A stretch of 64,000 bases of DNA from Bradyrhizobium sp. WSM3983 (GTDB lineage Bacteria; Pseudomonadota; Alphaproteobacteria; Rhizobiales; Xanthobacteraceae): NCBI RefSeq assembly GCF_000473045.1, contig NZ_AXAY01000028.1, positions 1 to 64,000 of the forward strand, written 5' to 3'. The notes beneath the pieces were generated by a model. It had not been told where the DNA came from and ran no database searches. It was given only the letters and a program-made list of their open reading frames with translations. This document shows, in pieces, positions 40,684-49,943 of this stretch. The stretch's first letter is position 1; every line of letters begins with the position of its first letter. The translations under genes and the position numbers were made by a program.

Positions 40684-41895
40684 CTACTTCCACACCGACT
40701 TGTCGGCGTCCCAGCGCTGGCCCTTCAGCTCCTTGGCGAGCGCCTCGATCGAGCCGTTGTCGTCGGGCTGGTCGCCTTCCTCGTCGGCCGTCGCCTCATC
40801 CGAGACGTTGAGCTTTGCGCTCGCGCTCTCGTCGGCAGTCGTGGTCGAGGGGCTGCCGATCCAGACCATCAGCTTGTCGCTCGTTCCCGGCTTGTCGGCG
40901 GAGACGAGGCCCGAGACTTCGATCGTGTCGGTGAGCTCGAGCGCCGGGAAATCCTGGTTCGGCCGCTTGAAGACGAGCTTGAGCTTGCCGGTGGCGGCGT
41001 TGAAGCCCTGCGAGGCCGGCTTGGCCGCGAGCGTCTTGCTCAGCACGCCTGCGACGGCAGTGGCGAGCTTGTCGCGGTTGATCTTGTCGCCGTCGCGCCA
41101 GTCGGCGGCCGGGATACGGATGGTACGGTCCATCTCCGCCAGCCCCGCAGTCCAGCCGGCGGCGGTGACGCCGGGCATCGCCTTGAATTTCGCAAGCAGC
41201 GCGGCCGCGCGCTCCGGATCGACCGACATGTTGATGGTCTGCTCGCCGGCGCGCAGCGCGTCGCAGCCGACGGTGAGGCTTGCCAGCGTCACCTCGACGT
41301 CCTGGCCCTTGAGGCTCTTCAGGAAGTCGGTCGCGTTATCCAGCTTGACCTTGACCGCGATTGCCTCCGGCGAGACTTCGGTGAAATCCTTCGGCTGGGG
41401 CGTGATGCCATCGTCGGTGGTCTGGTTGTCCAGAAATTCCTTCTCGCTGAGATCGGCATTGTCGGGCGAGGTCACTTCGGTCACGGTCTGGCCGATGCCG
41501 ATCTGGCCGCGGAACTCGAAGGTGTCACCAGTCGGTTTGCGCATGAGCTTGACCGTAACAGGCGCCTTCGCGCCGAGGCTCGAGGTCGTGCCGGTCAGCG
41601 TCTGGCCTGAGATCTGGAGATTGACGACGAAGCGGTCCTTGCGGTCGGAGTTCTTGGCGACGGGATAGCAGACGTCGAGCACGGCCGCGGTGACCGTCTT
41701 GCCCTGCCGCGTCTCCTTCAGGATCACGTCGGCATTGCCGTCCATGAGGCCGTCGATCGAGGTGAAATAGCGCGTCTCCATGCCGCCGGGCGCCGTGGCC
41801 TTCGGCGACAGCTTCATCTGGGCCGAGGCGACCTCGGGCGGAACTGCAAGCAGGATCGCCAAAACGGCGGTGGAGCAGATTAGAAGCGCGCGCAT
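40684..41895 (-). CDS. Hypothetical exported protein, 403 aa
   Basis: I do not recognise a named family. The start is ATG 41895 with GAGGA upstream; a longer frame (to 41985) lacks signals. A signal peptide (RALLICSTAVLAILLAVPPEVASA) precedes a mostly beta-rich domain (YFTSIDGLMDGNADVILKETRQGKTVTAAVLDVCYPVAKNS-type) and a second half with AEMDRTIRIPAADWRDGDKINR and an acidic linker near the C-terminus. Two Cys are far apart. Probably periplasmic and conserved in Bradyrhizobium by its clean coding pattern. It lies downstream of groEL on the same strand beyond a strong terminator. Confidence 0.7.
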   Translation of the reverse strand: MRALLICSTAVLAILLAVPPEVASAQMKLSPKATAPGGMETRYFTSIDGLMDGNADVILKETRQGKTVTAAVLDVCYPVAKNSDRKDRFVVNLQISGQTLTGTTSSLGAKAPVTVKLMRKPTGDTFEFRGQIGIGQTVTEVTSPDNADLSEKEFLDNQTTDDGITPQPKDFTEVSPEAIAVKVKLDNATDFLKSLKGQDVEVTLASLTVGCDALRAGEQTINMSVDPERAAALLAKFKAMPGVTAAGWTAGLAEMDRTIRIPAADWRDGDKINRDKLATAVAGVLSKTLAAKPASQGFNAATGKLKLVFKRPNQDFPALELTDTIEVSGLVSADKPGTSDKLMVWIGSPSTTTADESASAKLNVSDEATADEEGDQPDDNGSIEALAKELKGQRWDADKSVWK

Positions 41896-41983
41896 TGACG
41901 AAATCCTCGAACGAATGGAATCGGGCGCCACCGTAGTGGGTTTTGGCCGCCGGTTGAATCGGAAAGCGTGAGGCATGATCGGC

Positions 41984-42013
41984 AAAAAAGAAGGCCGCCC
42001 GGAGGCGGCCTTC
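41984..42013 (-). terminator. Intrinsic terminator of the groESL operon
   Basis: On the minus strand a 10-bp stem GAAGGCCGCC / GGCGGCCTTC with a 4-nt loop is followed by six Ts, 25 bp after the groEL stop. Confidence 0.93.
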
Positions 42014-42038
42014 GCAACACTGTCAGGTGAGGATGGGC

Positions 42039-43661
<1,623 letters not shown>

Positions 43662-43778
43662 GGTCTGCAGTCCCTCGTGTTTCGTGATGTGTCTTGTTTG
43701 GTGCTGTGCGGTGGAATGATGGATGCCCGGACCTGATGATCCGGGCATGGCATTCAGCGGCCGTTCAGACGTCTGGCC

Positions 43779-44075
43779 TTAGGCCATCACGCCCATGATG
43801 TCCGACTCCTTCATGATCAGGAGCTCTTCGTTGTCGATCTTGACCTCGGTGCCCGACCACTTGCCGAACAGCACGCGGTCGCCGACCTTGAGGTCGATCG
43901 GGATCAGCTTGCCAGCCTCGTCACGGCCGCCGGAGCCGACGGCGACGACTTCGCCCTGGGACGGCTTTTCCTTGGCCGTGTCGGGGATGATGATGCCGCC
44001 CTTGGACTTTTCCTCGGCGTCGATACGTTTGACCACGACACGGTCATGCAGCGGACGAAATTTGGACTTAGCCAT
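43779..44075 (-). CDS. groES: Co-chaperonin GroES (Hsp10)
   Basis: The 98-residue protein (FRPLHDRVVVKRIDAEEKSKGGIIIPDTAKEKPSQGEVVAVG...) is a standard GroES with the mobile loop SKGGIIIPD that binds GroEL. It is the first gene of the groESL operon, 117 bp before groEL, behind a CIRCE element and a sigma-70-type promoter. Confidence 0.97.
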   Translation of the reverse strand: MAKSKFRPLHDRVVVKRIDAEEKSKGGIIIPDTAKEKPSQGEVVAVGSGGRDEAGKLIPIDLKVGDRVLFGKWSGTEVKIDNEELLIMKESDIMGVMA

Positions 44076-44172
44076 GACGTTTCCCTTTGGAGGCTCGCTT
44101 TTCCGAAAGCAGCGGAAGTGGGGTGGGGGCGGCGCTCCCGTCCACCCTCTTTCCGAGGATCGAACGGCGCGC

Positions 44173-44199
44173 TTAGCAATCGGTCTTTTCGAGTGCTAA
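44173..44199 (-). promoter_or_regulatory. CIRCE element (HrcA operator)
   Basis: TTAGCAATC-N9-GAGTGCTAA (44173-44181 and 44191-44199) matches the CIRCE consensus TTAGCACTC-N9-GAGTGCTAA with one mismatch in the left arm. It lies right after the predicted transcription start of groESL, so HrcA binding would block initiation. Confidence 0.93.
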
Positions 44200-44209
44200 T
44201 AGTGCGCAG

Positions 44210-44238
44210 GGGATATGGCTTGGCTGCGATCCTGTCAA
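44210..44238 (-). promoter_or_regulatory. groESL promoter (-35 TTGACA, -10 TATCCC)
   Basis: On the minus strand TTGACA (44233-44238) and TATCCC (44210-44215) are 17 bp apart, an ideal vegetative layout. Transcription would start near 44203, at the edge of the CIRCE element. A heat-shock-sigma reading is less likely because the -35 is a perfect TTGACA. Confidence 0.75.
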
Positions 44239-44394
44239 GCAAAGGTGGTTAAGCGATTGGTGAGGCGGATATAGGATGGTGGCACTGGAAATTCGTTCGG
44301 AGCGCTGGCGTATATTACGACGTCATTGCTACGGCAGTGATTTTGCGCTTGGCTGCGGGAGCGATGCGGCCATGGTCTTGTTCGGGGGAATGCC

Positions 44395-44916
44395 ATGATC
44401 AGTTCAGCTCACGCGCGCACGGTTGCCAATCTGGCCGTCGCCTTATGCCTGGCGCTGCTGCTCGGCGCCTGCGGCGGCGGCATGAGCCTGCCGTCCTTCT
44501 CCTCGTCCCAGCCGGCGCCCGAGACCGAGCCCGGCGTCGCGCCGGAGATGCCGGCCTCGATCCGCGCCGACGAGATCGTCGGCCGCTGGGGCCTTGCCTC
44601 GTTCCAGAACCCGGCCGACCGCGCCCGCACCGAAGCGGCAGCGCGAGCCCAGTGCAAAAATCCCTACGTGATCGGCGCCGGCACCTCCGGCGGCGTGGTC
44701 ATGCATCTGGCCGACCAGGCGACGCCGCAGGAGCTGCGGCTGAAGGGCTCGCCGAGCGGCAAGAACTATATCGGCCCGTCCGGTCCGACGCCGGGCGAGC
44801 AGGACCGCGAGATCGTCTCCTTCGACGGCCGCGTCATGATCACCCGCTTCGTCGACAAGGACGCCGCCACCCGCTACGGCAACATGGTCTACGTCCGCTG
44901 CGCGCCGCGGGCGTAG
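44395..44916 (+). CDS. Hypothetical lipoprotein, 173 aa
   Basis: The ATG at 44395 opens a lipoprotein signal with lipobox LLGAC (Cys ~26). A Pro/Ser/Glu-rich spacer leads to a small domain (ADEIVGRWGLASFQNPADRARTEAAARAQCKNPYVIG...) whose GRWG-L-A-S-F segment is found in a conserved rhizobial lipoprotein family. Two more Cys (AQCKNPY and VRCAPRA at the C-terminus) may pair. It is likely on the outer membrane; function unknown. It is monocistronic with a shared bidirectional terminator downstream. Confidence 0.72.
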   Translation: MISSAHARTVANLAVALCLALLLGACGGGMSLPSFSSSQPAPETEPGVAPEMPASIRADEIVGRWGLASFQNPADRARTEAAARAQCKNPYVIGAGTSGGVVMHLADQATPQELRLKGSPSGKNYIGPSGPTPGEQDREIVSFDGRVMITRFVDKDAATRYGNMVYVRCAPRA

Positions 44917-44930
44917 TACTCTCTCCATCG

Positions 44931-44968
44931 TCAGGCCCCGCGAAGGCGGGGCATCCAGTACGCCGCGG
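44931..44968. repeat. Short GC-rich hairpin repeat (GGCCCCGCGAAGGCGGGGC)
   Basis: GCCCCGC (44935-44941) and GCGGGGC (44946-44952) flank a GAAG loop, followed by ATCCAGTACGCCGCGGC. The motif with this tail recurs widely in Bradyrhizobium intergenic DNA as far as I recall; only one copy is in this window. Confidence 0.55.
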
Positions 44969-44985
44969 CCTATGGTCCCAAAAAC

Positions 44986-45015
44986 AAAAAACGCCGGCTC
45001 GCGCCGGCGTTTTGT
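44986..45015. terminator. Bidirectional intrinsic terminator
   Basis: AAAACGCCGGC (44988-44998) / GCCGGCGTTTT (45003-45013) with a TCGC loop has a T-run on both strands. It serves the lipoprotein gene (plus) and the CheZ-type gene (minus). Confidence 0.92.
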
Positions 45016-45035
45016 TGTCTCTCTGTCGCGTCTGC

Positions 45036-45815
45036 TCAGTCGAACAGCGCGTCGATGTCGTCCTGCGAGGCGTGGCCGACGTCGCCGGCGAGCTTCGGGC
45101 CGTTGAGAAGCTTGTCGTCCTCGCTGCGGGTGTCGACCTGCGCCGGCACGTGGGACTTGATCGCGTCGACGCCGCCCCAGATGTCCATCATCGCATTGAT
45201 GTGCTGCTCGATGAACTTCATCGTGGTCATGACCTTGCTGATGCGCTGGCCGGTCAGGTCCTGGAAGTTGCAGGCCTCGAAGATCGAGATAACGCGTTCC
45301 TGGATGTCGTCGGCGAGGCGCTTCTGCTGGTCGATCGAGTCGACCTTGCCGAGGGCGGATGCCGCCTGGTCGATCGACTCGGCGGCTTCGAGGATCTGCT
45401 GGGTCGCCTGTTCGGTACCGCCGACCACCGCGCCGAGCTCGCCATTGACCTTGGCCATCTCGCCGCCGTCGAAGCTCTTGCCGTGCAGGGTCGCGATCTC
45501 GCGCTTGGTGCGGTCGATGGCGTCGTGGATGAGGTCGAGCTCGACCTTCAGCTTCTCGCACTGCCCGATCTGGGCCCGATAGGTATCGAGCATCGTGCGT
45601 GCGTCCGAAAGCTCCTGGGCCGTCGAGGCGTCGATCGCCGCCATCGCTGCGCTGCCGGTCAAGGGCACCGCGCCCTTTGCCATCTGTGCGCGGATCGCAC
45701 GCAGCTCCGCCATGATCTCGCTGTGCATCGGCGCTGCCTCCTCAATCATTTCGGGGCTGGGCATCTCGCCGACAATAGCCTCTTCGACACGAAAACGTTT
45801 GCGGTGAATAGCCAT
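45036..45815 (-). CDS. CheZ-family protein phosphatase
   Basis: The 259-residue helical protein has the CheZ active-site segment ACNFQDLTGQRISKV with D186 and Q190 (E. coli D143, Q147). The C-terminus ends SQDDIDALFD, an amphipathic CheY-binding peptide like those at the CheZ C-terminus and FliM N-terminus. The start is ATG 45815 with GGGGGAG upstream. It should dephosphorylate a CheY-like receiver. No che genes are nearby, so the partner is elsewhere. Confidence 0.87.
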   Translation of the reverse strand: MAIHRKRFRVEEAIVGEMPSPEMIEEAAPMHSEIMAELRAIRAQMAKGAVPLTGSAAMAAIDASTAQELSDARTMLDTYRAQIGQCEKLKVELDLIHDAIDRTKREIATLHGKSFDGGEMAKVNGELGAVVGGTEQATQQILEAAESIDQAASALGKVDSIDQQKRLADDIQERVISIFEACNFQDLTGQRISKVMTTMKFIEQHINAMMDIWGGVDAIKSHVPAQVDTRSEDDKLLNGPKLAGDVGHASQDDIDALFD

Positions 45816-46128
45816 CAGGAACTCCCCCCACCTCACTCACGCGTCTTTGTAGGCAGAAGCAATTTAACACGAGGTTCACAGCCGGAACCGTTGTGCGGCC
45901 GCGCGCGACGGCGTGAAAACGGGCGGTTAACCATGCACTTGAGGCGTTCATCGAAAATAAACGCTGATCGCGAAATTGCCCCGCCGCTCGCGACGTGGTG
46001 AATCGAAACGCCTGATACGTTTACCAAACGAAACGGAGTTTGCTCTTTATTGACCACGTCGAGGACGCGGATCAGCCAGCCGCGTTCGGCGGCGAATGCA
46101 ACTAGACGAAACAGTACAGAGTACGTCG
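45816..46128. other. Divergent intergenic region, no gene recognised
   Basis: These 313 bp separate the CheZ-type gene from the L,D-transpeptidase gene. They contain AT-rich patches (GAAAATAAACGCTGATCGCG near 45951 and TTGCTCTTTATTGACC near 46039) suited to promoters. No third gene or clear repeat was found. Confidence 0.45.
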
Positions 46129-46944
46129 ATGTTCAAGAAAATGACTGTCGCGCTGCTCGGCAGCGCTTGCGCGTTCATTGTCGGCGCCGATCGCGCCGCA
46201 GCTTTCGACAATACCGTGCCGAACGATCCGCCTGCGGTGCTCTACCAGCCGCGGGTCGCCCCGGCGCCGGTGCGCGTCGCCTCCAATGCCAACATGGGCG
46301 GCGGCTTCATCGAGTTCCTGTTCGGCGATGGACCCGGCCGCGGCCCGGCCTATGCGCCGCAGCAGTCGATCTATCAGCAGCAGCCCGCCTACAACGATCC
46401 GCGCCGCCTGCCGCCGATGGGCGAGCCGCAGATGCAGGGTGGATATCAGCAAGGCGCAGGTCTCCAGCAGGAGGCAATCGATCCGCGGCAGCGTCCGTTC
46501 GATCCGAAATTCGAGAAACAGCTCGTTGACTATAGCGGCAAGGAAAGTGCCGGCACGATCGTGGTCGATTCCAACAACAAGTTCCTCTATCTCGTTGAGG
46601 GCAACGGCCGGGCGATGCGCTACGGCATCGGCGTCGGACGCGAGGGCTTCACCTGGTCCGGCGTGAAGTCGATCACGGCGAAGCGCGAATGGCCGGATTG
46701 GACGCCGCCGGCGGAAATGATCGCCCGCCGTCCCGATCTGCCGCGGCACATGGAGGGCGGCCCGGAAAATCCGCTCGGCGCGCGCGCGATGTATCTGGGC
46801 TCCACGCTCTACCGCATCCACGGCTCCAACGAACCCTGGACCATCGGCACCAACGTCTCCTCTGGCTGCATCCGCATGCGCAACGAGGACGTCATCGACC
46901 TCTACGGCCGCGTCAATGTCGGCACCAAGGTCGTGGTGATGTGA
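46129..46944 (+). CDS. L,D-transpeptidase (YkuD/ErfK family), exported
   Basis: The 271-residue precursor starts at ATG 46129 (46096 is an alternative) with a signal peptide (cut after RAAA). A Pro/Gln-rich disordered region (~30-125) leads to the YkuD domain (~135-271). Catalytic motif: YRIHGSNEPWTIGTNVSSGCIRMRNEDV, with the nucleophile Cys and the conserved His/Arg. It forms 3-3 peptidoglycan cross-links or attaches proteins to peptidoglycan in the periplasm. It is monocistronic with its own terminator. Confidence 0.93.
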   Translation: MFKKMTVALLGSACAFIVGADRAAAFDNTVPNDPPAVLYQPRVAPAPVRVASNANMGGGFIEFLFGDGPGRGPAYAPQQSIYQQQPAYNDPRRLPPMGEPQMQGGYQQGAGLQQEAIDPRQRPFDPKFEKQLVDYSGKESAGTIVVDSNNKFLYLVEGNGRAMRYGIGVGREGFTWSGVKSITAKREWPDWTPPAEMIARRPDLPRHMEGGPENPLGARAMYLGSTLYRIHGSNEPWTIGTNVSSGCIRMRNEDVIDLYGRVNVGTKVVVM

Positions 46945-46963
46945 TCACCTGACGTTCGCAATG

Positions 46964-46994
46964 AAAACGGCCGCCTCATCGGCGGCCGTTTTTG
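46964..46994. terminator. Bidirectional intrinsic terminator
   Basis: A 12-bp stem AAAACGGCCGCC (46964-46975) / GGCGGCCGTTTT (46981-46992) with a TCATC loop has T-runs on both strands, between the L,D-transpeptidase and DUF2076 genes. Confidence 0.92.
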
Positions 46995-47014
46995 TCTGGC
47001 GGCTCAGAGCAGCC

Positions 47015-47842
47015 TCACGCGTAATCGCTGCCGCCGTCGTCTCCGCCGCCGAAATCACTGTCGTCGGCGAGGTCGGTATTGCCGTTGTCGTTGTTATCGT
47101 CGTTCTGATCGTTGCCGTCGCGATCATTCGACGCCTGATCGAAGAAGCCTTGATGAGAATCTTGGCGGGACTCCCGGTTCGAGCCGACGTCGTCGAGGCC
47201 GGCATCGCGGGCGAGCGAGCCGCCGGACTGGTCGCTTCCGCCCCACGGGCTGCGGTCGCCCAAGGCGTTGGTGTCGCCGAAGGCCTGATGCGATCCGCCG
47301 CCCATCATGCCGCGGATGCTGGAGAGCAGCAGCGAGCCGCCGACCACACCGGCCGCGGCTGCCGCCGCCGTGCCCAGGAACGAGCCGCCGCCACCGCCGA
47401 CCGGCGGGGCGCCATAGCCCTGGCCATAACCTTGGCCCTGTCCGTAAGCCTGACCATAAGGCGGCTGGCCGTATCCCGGCTGAGCCTGCTGCGTCGCCTG
47501 GCCGCTGTTCCAGACCGGTCGCTGCTCGCGCGGCGGCACGTTCGGAACCGAGCCGCGCGACGGGCTCGAACCGAACAACGTGTCGCGCATGGTATCCAGG
47601 AAACCGCCGGACTGGGCCTGCTCGGGCGCATGGGCCGCTTCCAGCTCCTGGATGCGGTCATGGGCGCGCCTCAGCGCTTCATCCTGCAACAGCGTGGTCT
47701 GCACCAGTACATAGACTGCGCCCGGCGCCTTGCGCAGCCCGTCCGAAATCGCGGCGATCGCGTCGGGATCGCGCGGTGCATTTTCCAGTTTCGAAAGCCG
47801 GTCGAAAAGCTCGTCGACGAGCTGGCGTTCCTGCGGCGTCAT
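47015..47842 (-). CDS. DUF2076 domain-containing protein
   Basis: The 275-residue protein starts MTPQERQLVDELFDRLSKLEN, the DUF2076 opening. It continues with a helical domain (DALRKAPGAVYVLVQ-type segment), a Gln/Tyr/Gly-rich low-complexity middle (GYGQPPYGQAYGQGQGYGQG), a short Gly/Ala hydrophobic stretch (SFLGTAAAAAAGVVGGSLLL) and an acidic Asp/Asn/Gly tail. The family is a periplasmic ligand-binding sensor-like group by annotation but no function is established. ATG 47840-47842. Confidence 0.88.
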   Translation of the reverse strand: MTPQERQLVDELFDRLSKLENAPRDPDAIAAISDGLRKAPGAVYVLVQTTLLQDEALRRAHDRIQELEAAHAPEQAQSGGFLDTMRDTLFGSSPSRGSVPNVPPREQRPVWNSGQATQQAQPGYGQPPYGQAYGQGQGYGQGYGAPPVGGGGGSFLGTAAAAAAGVVGGSLLLSSIRGMMGGGSHQAFGDTNALGDRSPWGGSDQSGGSLARDAGLDDVGSNRESRQDSHQGFFDQASNDRDGNDQNDDNNDNGNTDLADDSDFGGGDDGGSDYA

Positions 47843-47967
47843 GATCTGTCTCCCTCGCGCGAAACAAGCGCCACCGGGATGTAGGGTTCCATTGTGGCCC
47901 CAACAGTGGCGGCCGGATTAAATTTCGGTATGCGACAGACTGCCCCGCGGGCTGGCTTTCGCCGGTT

Positions 47968-48813
47968 TCATCCCAATGTCACGTGACTGGCTGCAAGAAG
48001 CTGCACGAAGGCGTCGCTCGTAAGATAGGCATGCTCGCGTTCCCTGACATCCGTCATCGGGTCGAGGCCGGTGAGGACCTCGTCGACGAAGCCGGGATGG
48101 CACATCACGAGGCCGCCGTCGGGAAGACCTTCCAGGAACTGCCGCATCAGATCGCCGAAATCGGCCGTGCGCGTGAAATCATAGGCGCCGGCAAAGGCGG
48201 GATTGAACGCGAGACCGGCGCGGGCGGCCTGGCGGCGGAATTGTGCGCTGAGGACATCGAGCACCATCGCTTTTGGCGACGCCAGCCGCTGCGCCAGCGG
48301 CAGGTTGCGTCCGCCCTGGCGCACCCAGGCGTTGGGCGCCGCTTCGCCGACGGCATCGATAAAGCCGTCGCGCACTTGCGGAAACAGCTGCACATGCTGA
48401 TGGCCGTCGACGAAGTCGGGCGCGCGGCCGAAGGCTTCCGCGAAAGCCGCGAGTTGCGCTCTCACCTCGTTGCGGAAGAACTCACGGTCGAGCCGCCGCA
48501 TAAAGCCCGCGCGCAGCAGCTTTGGAAAGGCCATGAACATGTCGCCGTCGAGCGGACGGAAATGCATGGTGATTGGCCGGAATGGCGCCGACAGCGTCAC
48601 GTGCAATCCGATCGCGCAGCGCGGGCTGGTCTTGGCTGCGGCTTGGAGCGCGTCGACCTCGCCGCGCTCGATCGCGGGGCCCACCATCATCACCGAGGTG
48701 GCGTTGAGGCGGCCGCGCTCGATCAGGTCGCGGATGGCGCGGTTGACGCCCGGGCTGATGCCGTAATCGTCGGCGCAGAGCCAGATCCGGCGCGGCGCTG
48801 CCGCCGCGCTCAT
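47968..48813 (-). CDS. ChbG/YdjC-family (NaxD-like) carbohydrate deacetylase
   Basis: The 281-residue protein has the YdjC/ChbG metal-dependent deacetylase motifs: LCADDYG (D15-D16, catalytic base and metal Asp), IGLHVTLS (metal His), FVDGHQHVQLFP (two His) and VMCHPGFVDE. The ATG overlaps the stop of the upstream glycosyltransferase gene by 4 bp. Known members next to a polyprenyl-phosphate glycosyltransferase (NaxD with FlmF2 in Francisella) remove acetyl from undecaprenyl-linked N-acetylhexosamine before it is put on lipid A. Chitooligosaccharide (ChbG) or HpnK-type substrates are alternatives. Confidence 0.88.
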   Translation of the reverse strand: MSAAAAPRRIWLCADDYGISPGVNRAIRDLIERGRLNATSVMMVGPAIERGEVDALQAAAKTSPRCAIGLHVTLSAPFRPITMHFRPLDGDMFMAFPKLLRAGFMRRLDREFFRNEVRAQLAAFAEAFGRAPDFVDGHQHVQLFPQVRDGFIDAVGEAAPNAWVRQGGRNLPLAQRLASPKAMVLDVLSAQFRRQAARAGLAFNPAFAGAYDFTRTADFGDLMRQFLEGLPDGGLVMCHPGFVDEVLTGLDPMTDVREREHAYLTSDAFVQLLAASHVTLG

Positions 48814-49856
48814 TCGGCCGCGGTCCTGTTCGATGCGTCGCCGGCCTCTTCGGCGCCAAAGCGCTTTTCGCTATGCTCGGCGACGAAGTAGATCGGACGC
48901 GCCTTCAGCTCGGAGAGGATCTTGCCGATATATTCGCCGACGATGCCGATCATGATGAGCTGCACGCCGCCGATCGTCATCAGGCCGATCACGAGCGAGG
49001 GATAGCCGGGCACCTGCTTGCCGGTGGTCCAGACCTCCCAGAGGATCGAGAGGCCGAACAGGAAGGCGCCGCCGGCGAGGATCACGCCGAGCAGGCTGGC
49101 GAAGCGCAGCGGTGCCACCGAGAACGAGGTGACCCCTTCGATCGAAAGACCGAGCAGACGTGCGGCGCTGAAGGTCGTCACGCCATGGACACGCGGCGCC
49201 GGCTCGTAGTCGACGCGGATCTGGCGAAAGCCGATCCAGCTTGCGAGACCCTTGAAGAAGCGGTTGCGCTCCGGCAGCTGCCTGAGTGCCGCGACCGCGC
49301 GCGGCGACAGCAGGCGGAAGTCGCCGGCGTCTTCCGGAATCTTCTGGCGCGCGCCCCAGTTGATCAGCGCGTAGAAGCCGCGCCCGGCGACGCGGCGCAG
49401 GAAAGGCTCGTTATGGCGATGCGCCTTGGCCGTATAGACGACGTCATGGCCGTCCTCGATCCAGTGCCGCACCAGCTGTTCGACGAGCGCCGGTGGATGC
49501 TGGCCGTCGCCGTCCATGAACATCACGGCGCCAAGCCGCGCATGGTCGAGGCCGGCCATCAGCGCGGCCTCCTTGCCGAAATTGCGCGACAGCGAGACCA
49601 CCTGGACGTCGATCGCGTCGGCCGGCAGCGAACGGGCGATCGACAGCGTCGCGTCCGCGCTGCCGTCGTCGACATAGACGACCTCGCAGGACAGCCGGTA
49701 GCGCTGCCGCAAGGTCTTGGCGATATCGCAGATGCGCTGGTGCAGCACGGCGAGGCCCGCCGCCTCGTTATAGACGGGGACGACAACCGACAGCCCCTTC
49801 GCGGCGGCACTTGCCGCGGTGGTCGTCAGGCCGGAAACGTCAGAGCCCAGCGTCAT
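48810..49856 (-). CDS. Polyprenyl-phosphate-type family 2 glycosyltransferase (GtrB/ArnC-like)
   Basis: The 348-residue protein has a GT-A domain at residues ~20-230 (LSVVVPVYNEAAGL, VVYVDDGSADAT, FMDGDGQHPP with the DxD-type acidic pair, EDAGDFRLLSPRAV). Two C-terminal TM helices (~255-277 and ~292-318) follow. This GtrB/DPM1/ArnC/FlmF2 layout transfers a sugar from a nucleotide donor to undecaprenyl phosphate. The 4-bp overlap with the deacetylase downstream says the two act in sequence. The flippase and final transferase are not in this locus. Confidence 0.9.
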   Translation of the reverse strand: MTLGSDVSGLTTTAASAAAKGLSVVVPVYNEAAGLAVLHQRICDIAKTLRQRYRLSCEVVYVDDGSADATLSIARSLPADAIDVQVVSLSRNFGKEAALMAGLDHARLGAVMFMDGDGQHPPALVEQLVRHWIEDGHDVVYTAKAHRHNEPFLRRVAGRGFYALINWGARQKIPEDAGDFRLLSPRAVAALRQLPERNRFFKGLASWIGFRQIRVDYEPAPRVHGVTTFSAARLLGLSIEGVTSFSVAPLRFASLLGVILAGGAFLFGLSILWEVWTTGKQVPGYPSLVIGLMTIGGVQLIMIGIVGEYIGKILSELKARPIYFVAEHSEKRFGAEEAGDASNRTAAE

Positions 49857-49943
49857 CGATCAAGGTTCCAGAGGGCGTTCAAAGTCATTCAACAGCATAT
49901 GGTAGCTGCCGTTTGCTGTCGCTACGCTGAACGGACCTGAGGC

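Noticed and set aside
44986..45015. Possible small RNA at the strong hairpin
   Set aside because: The hairpin is explained as a bidirectional terminator between two converging genes.
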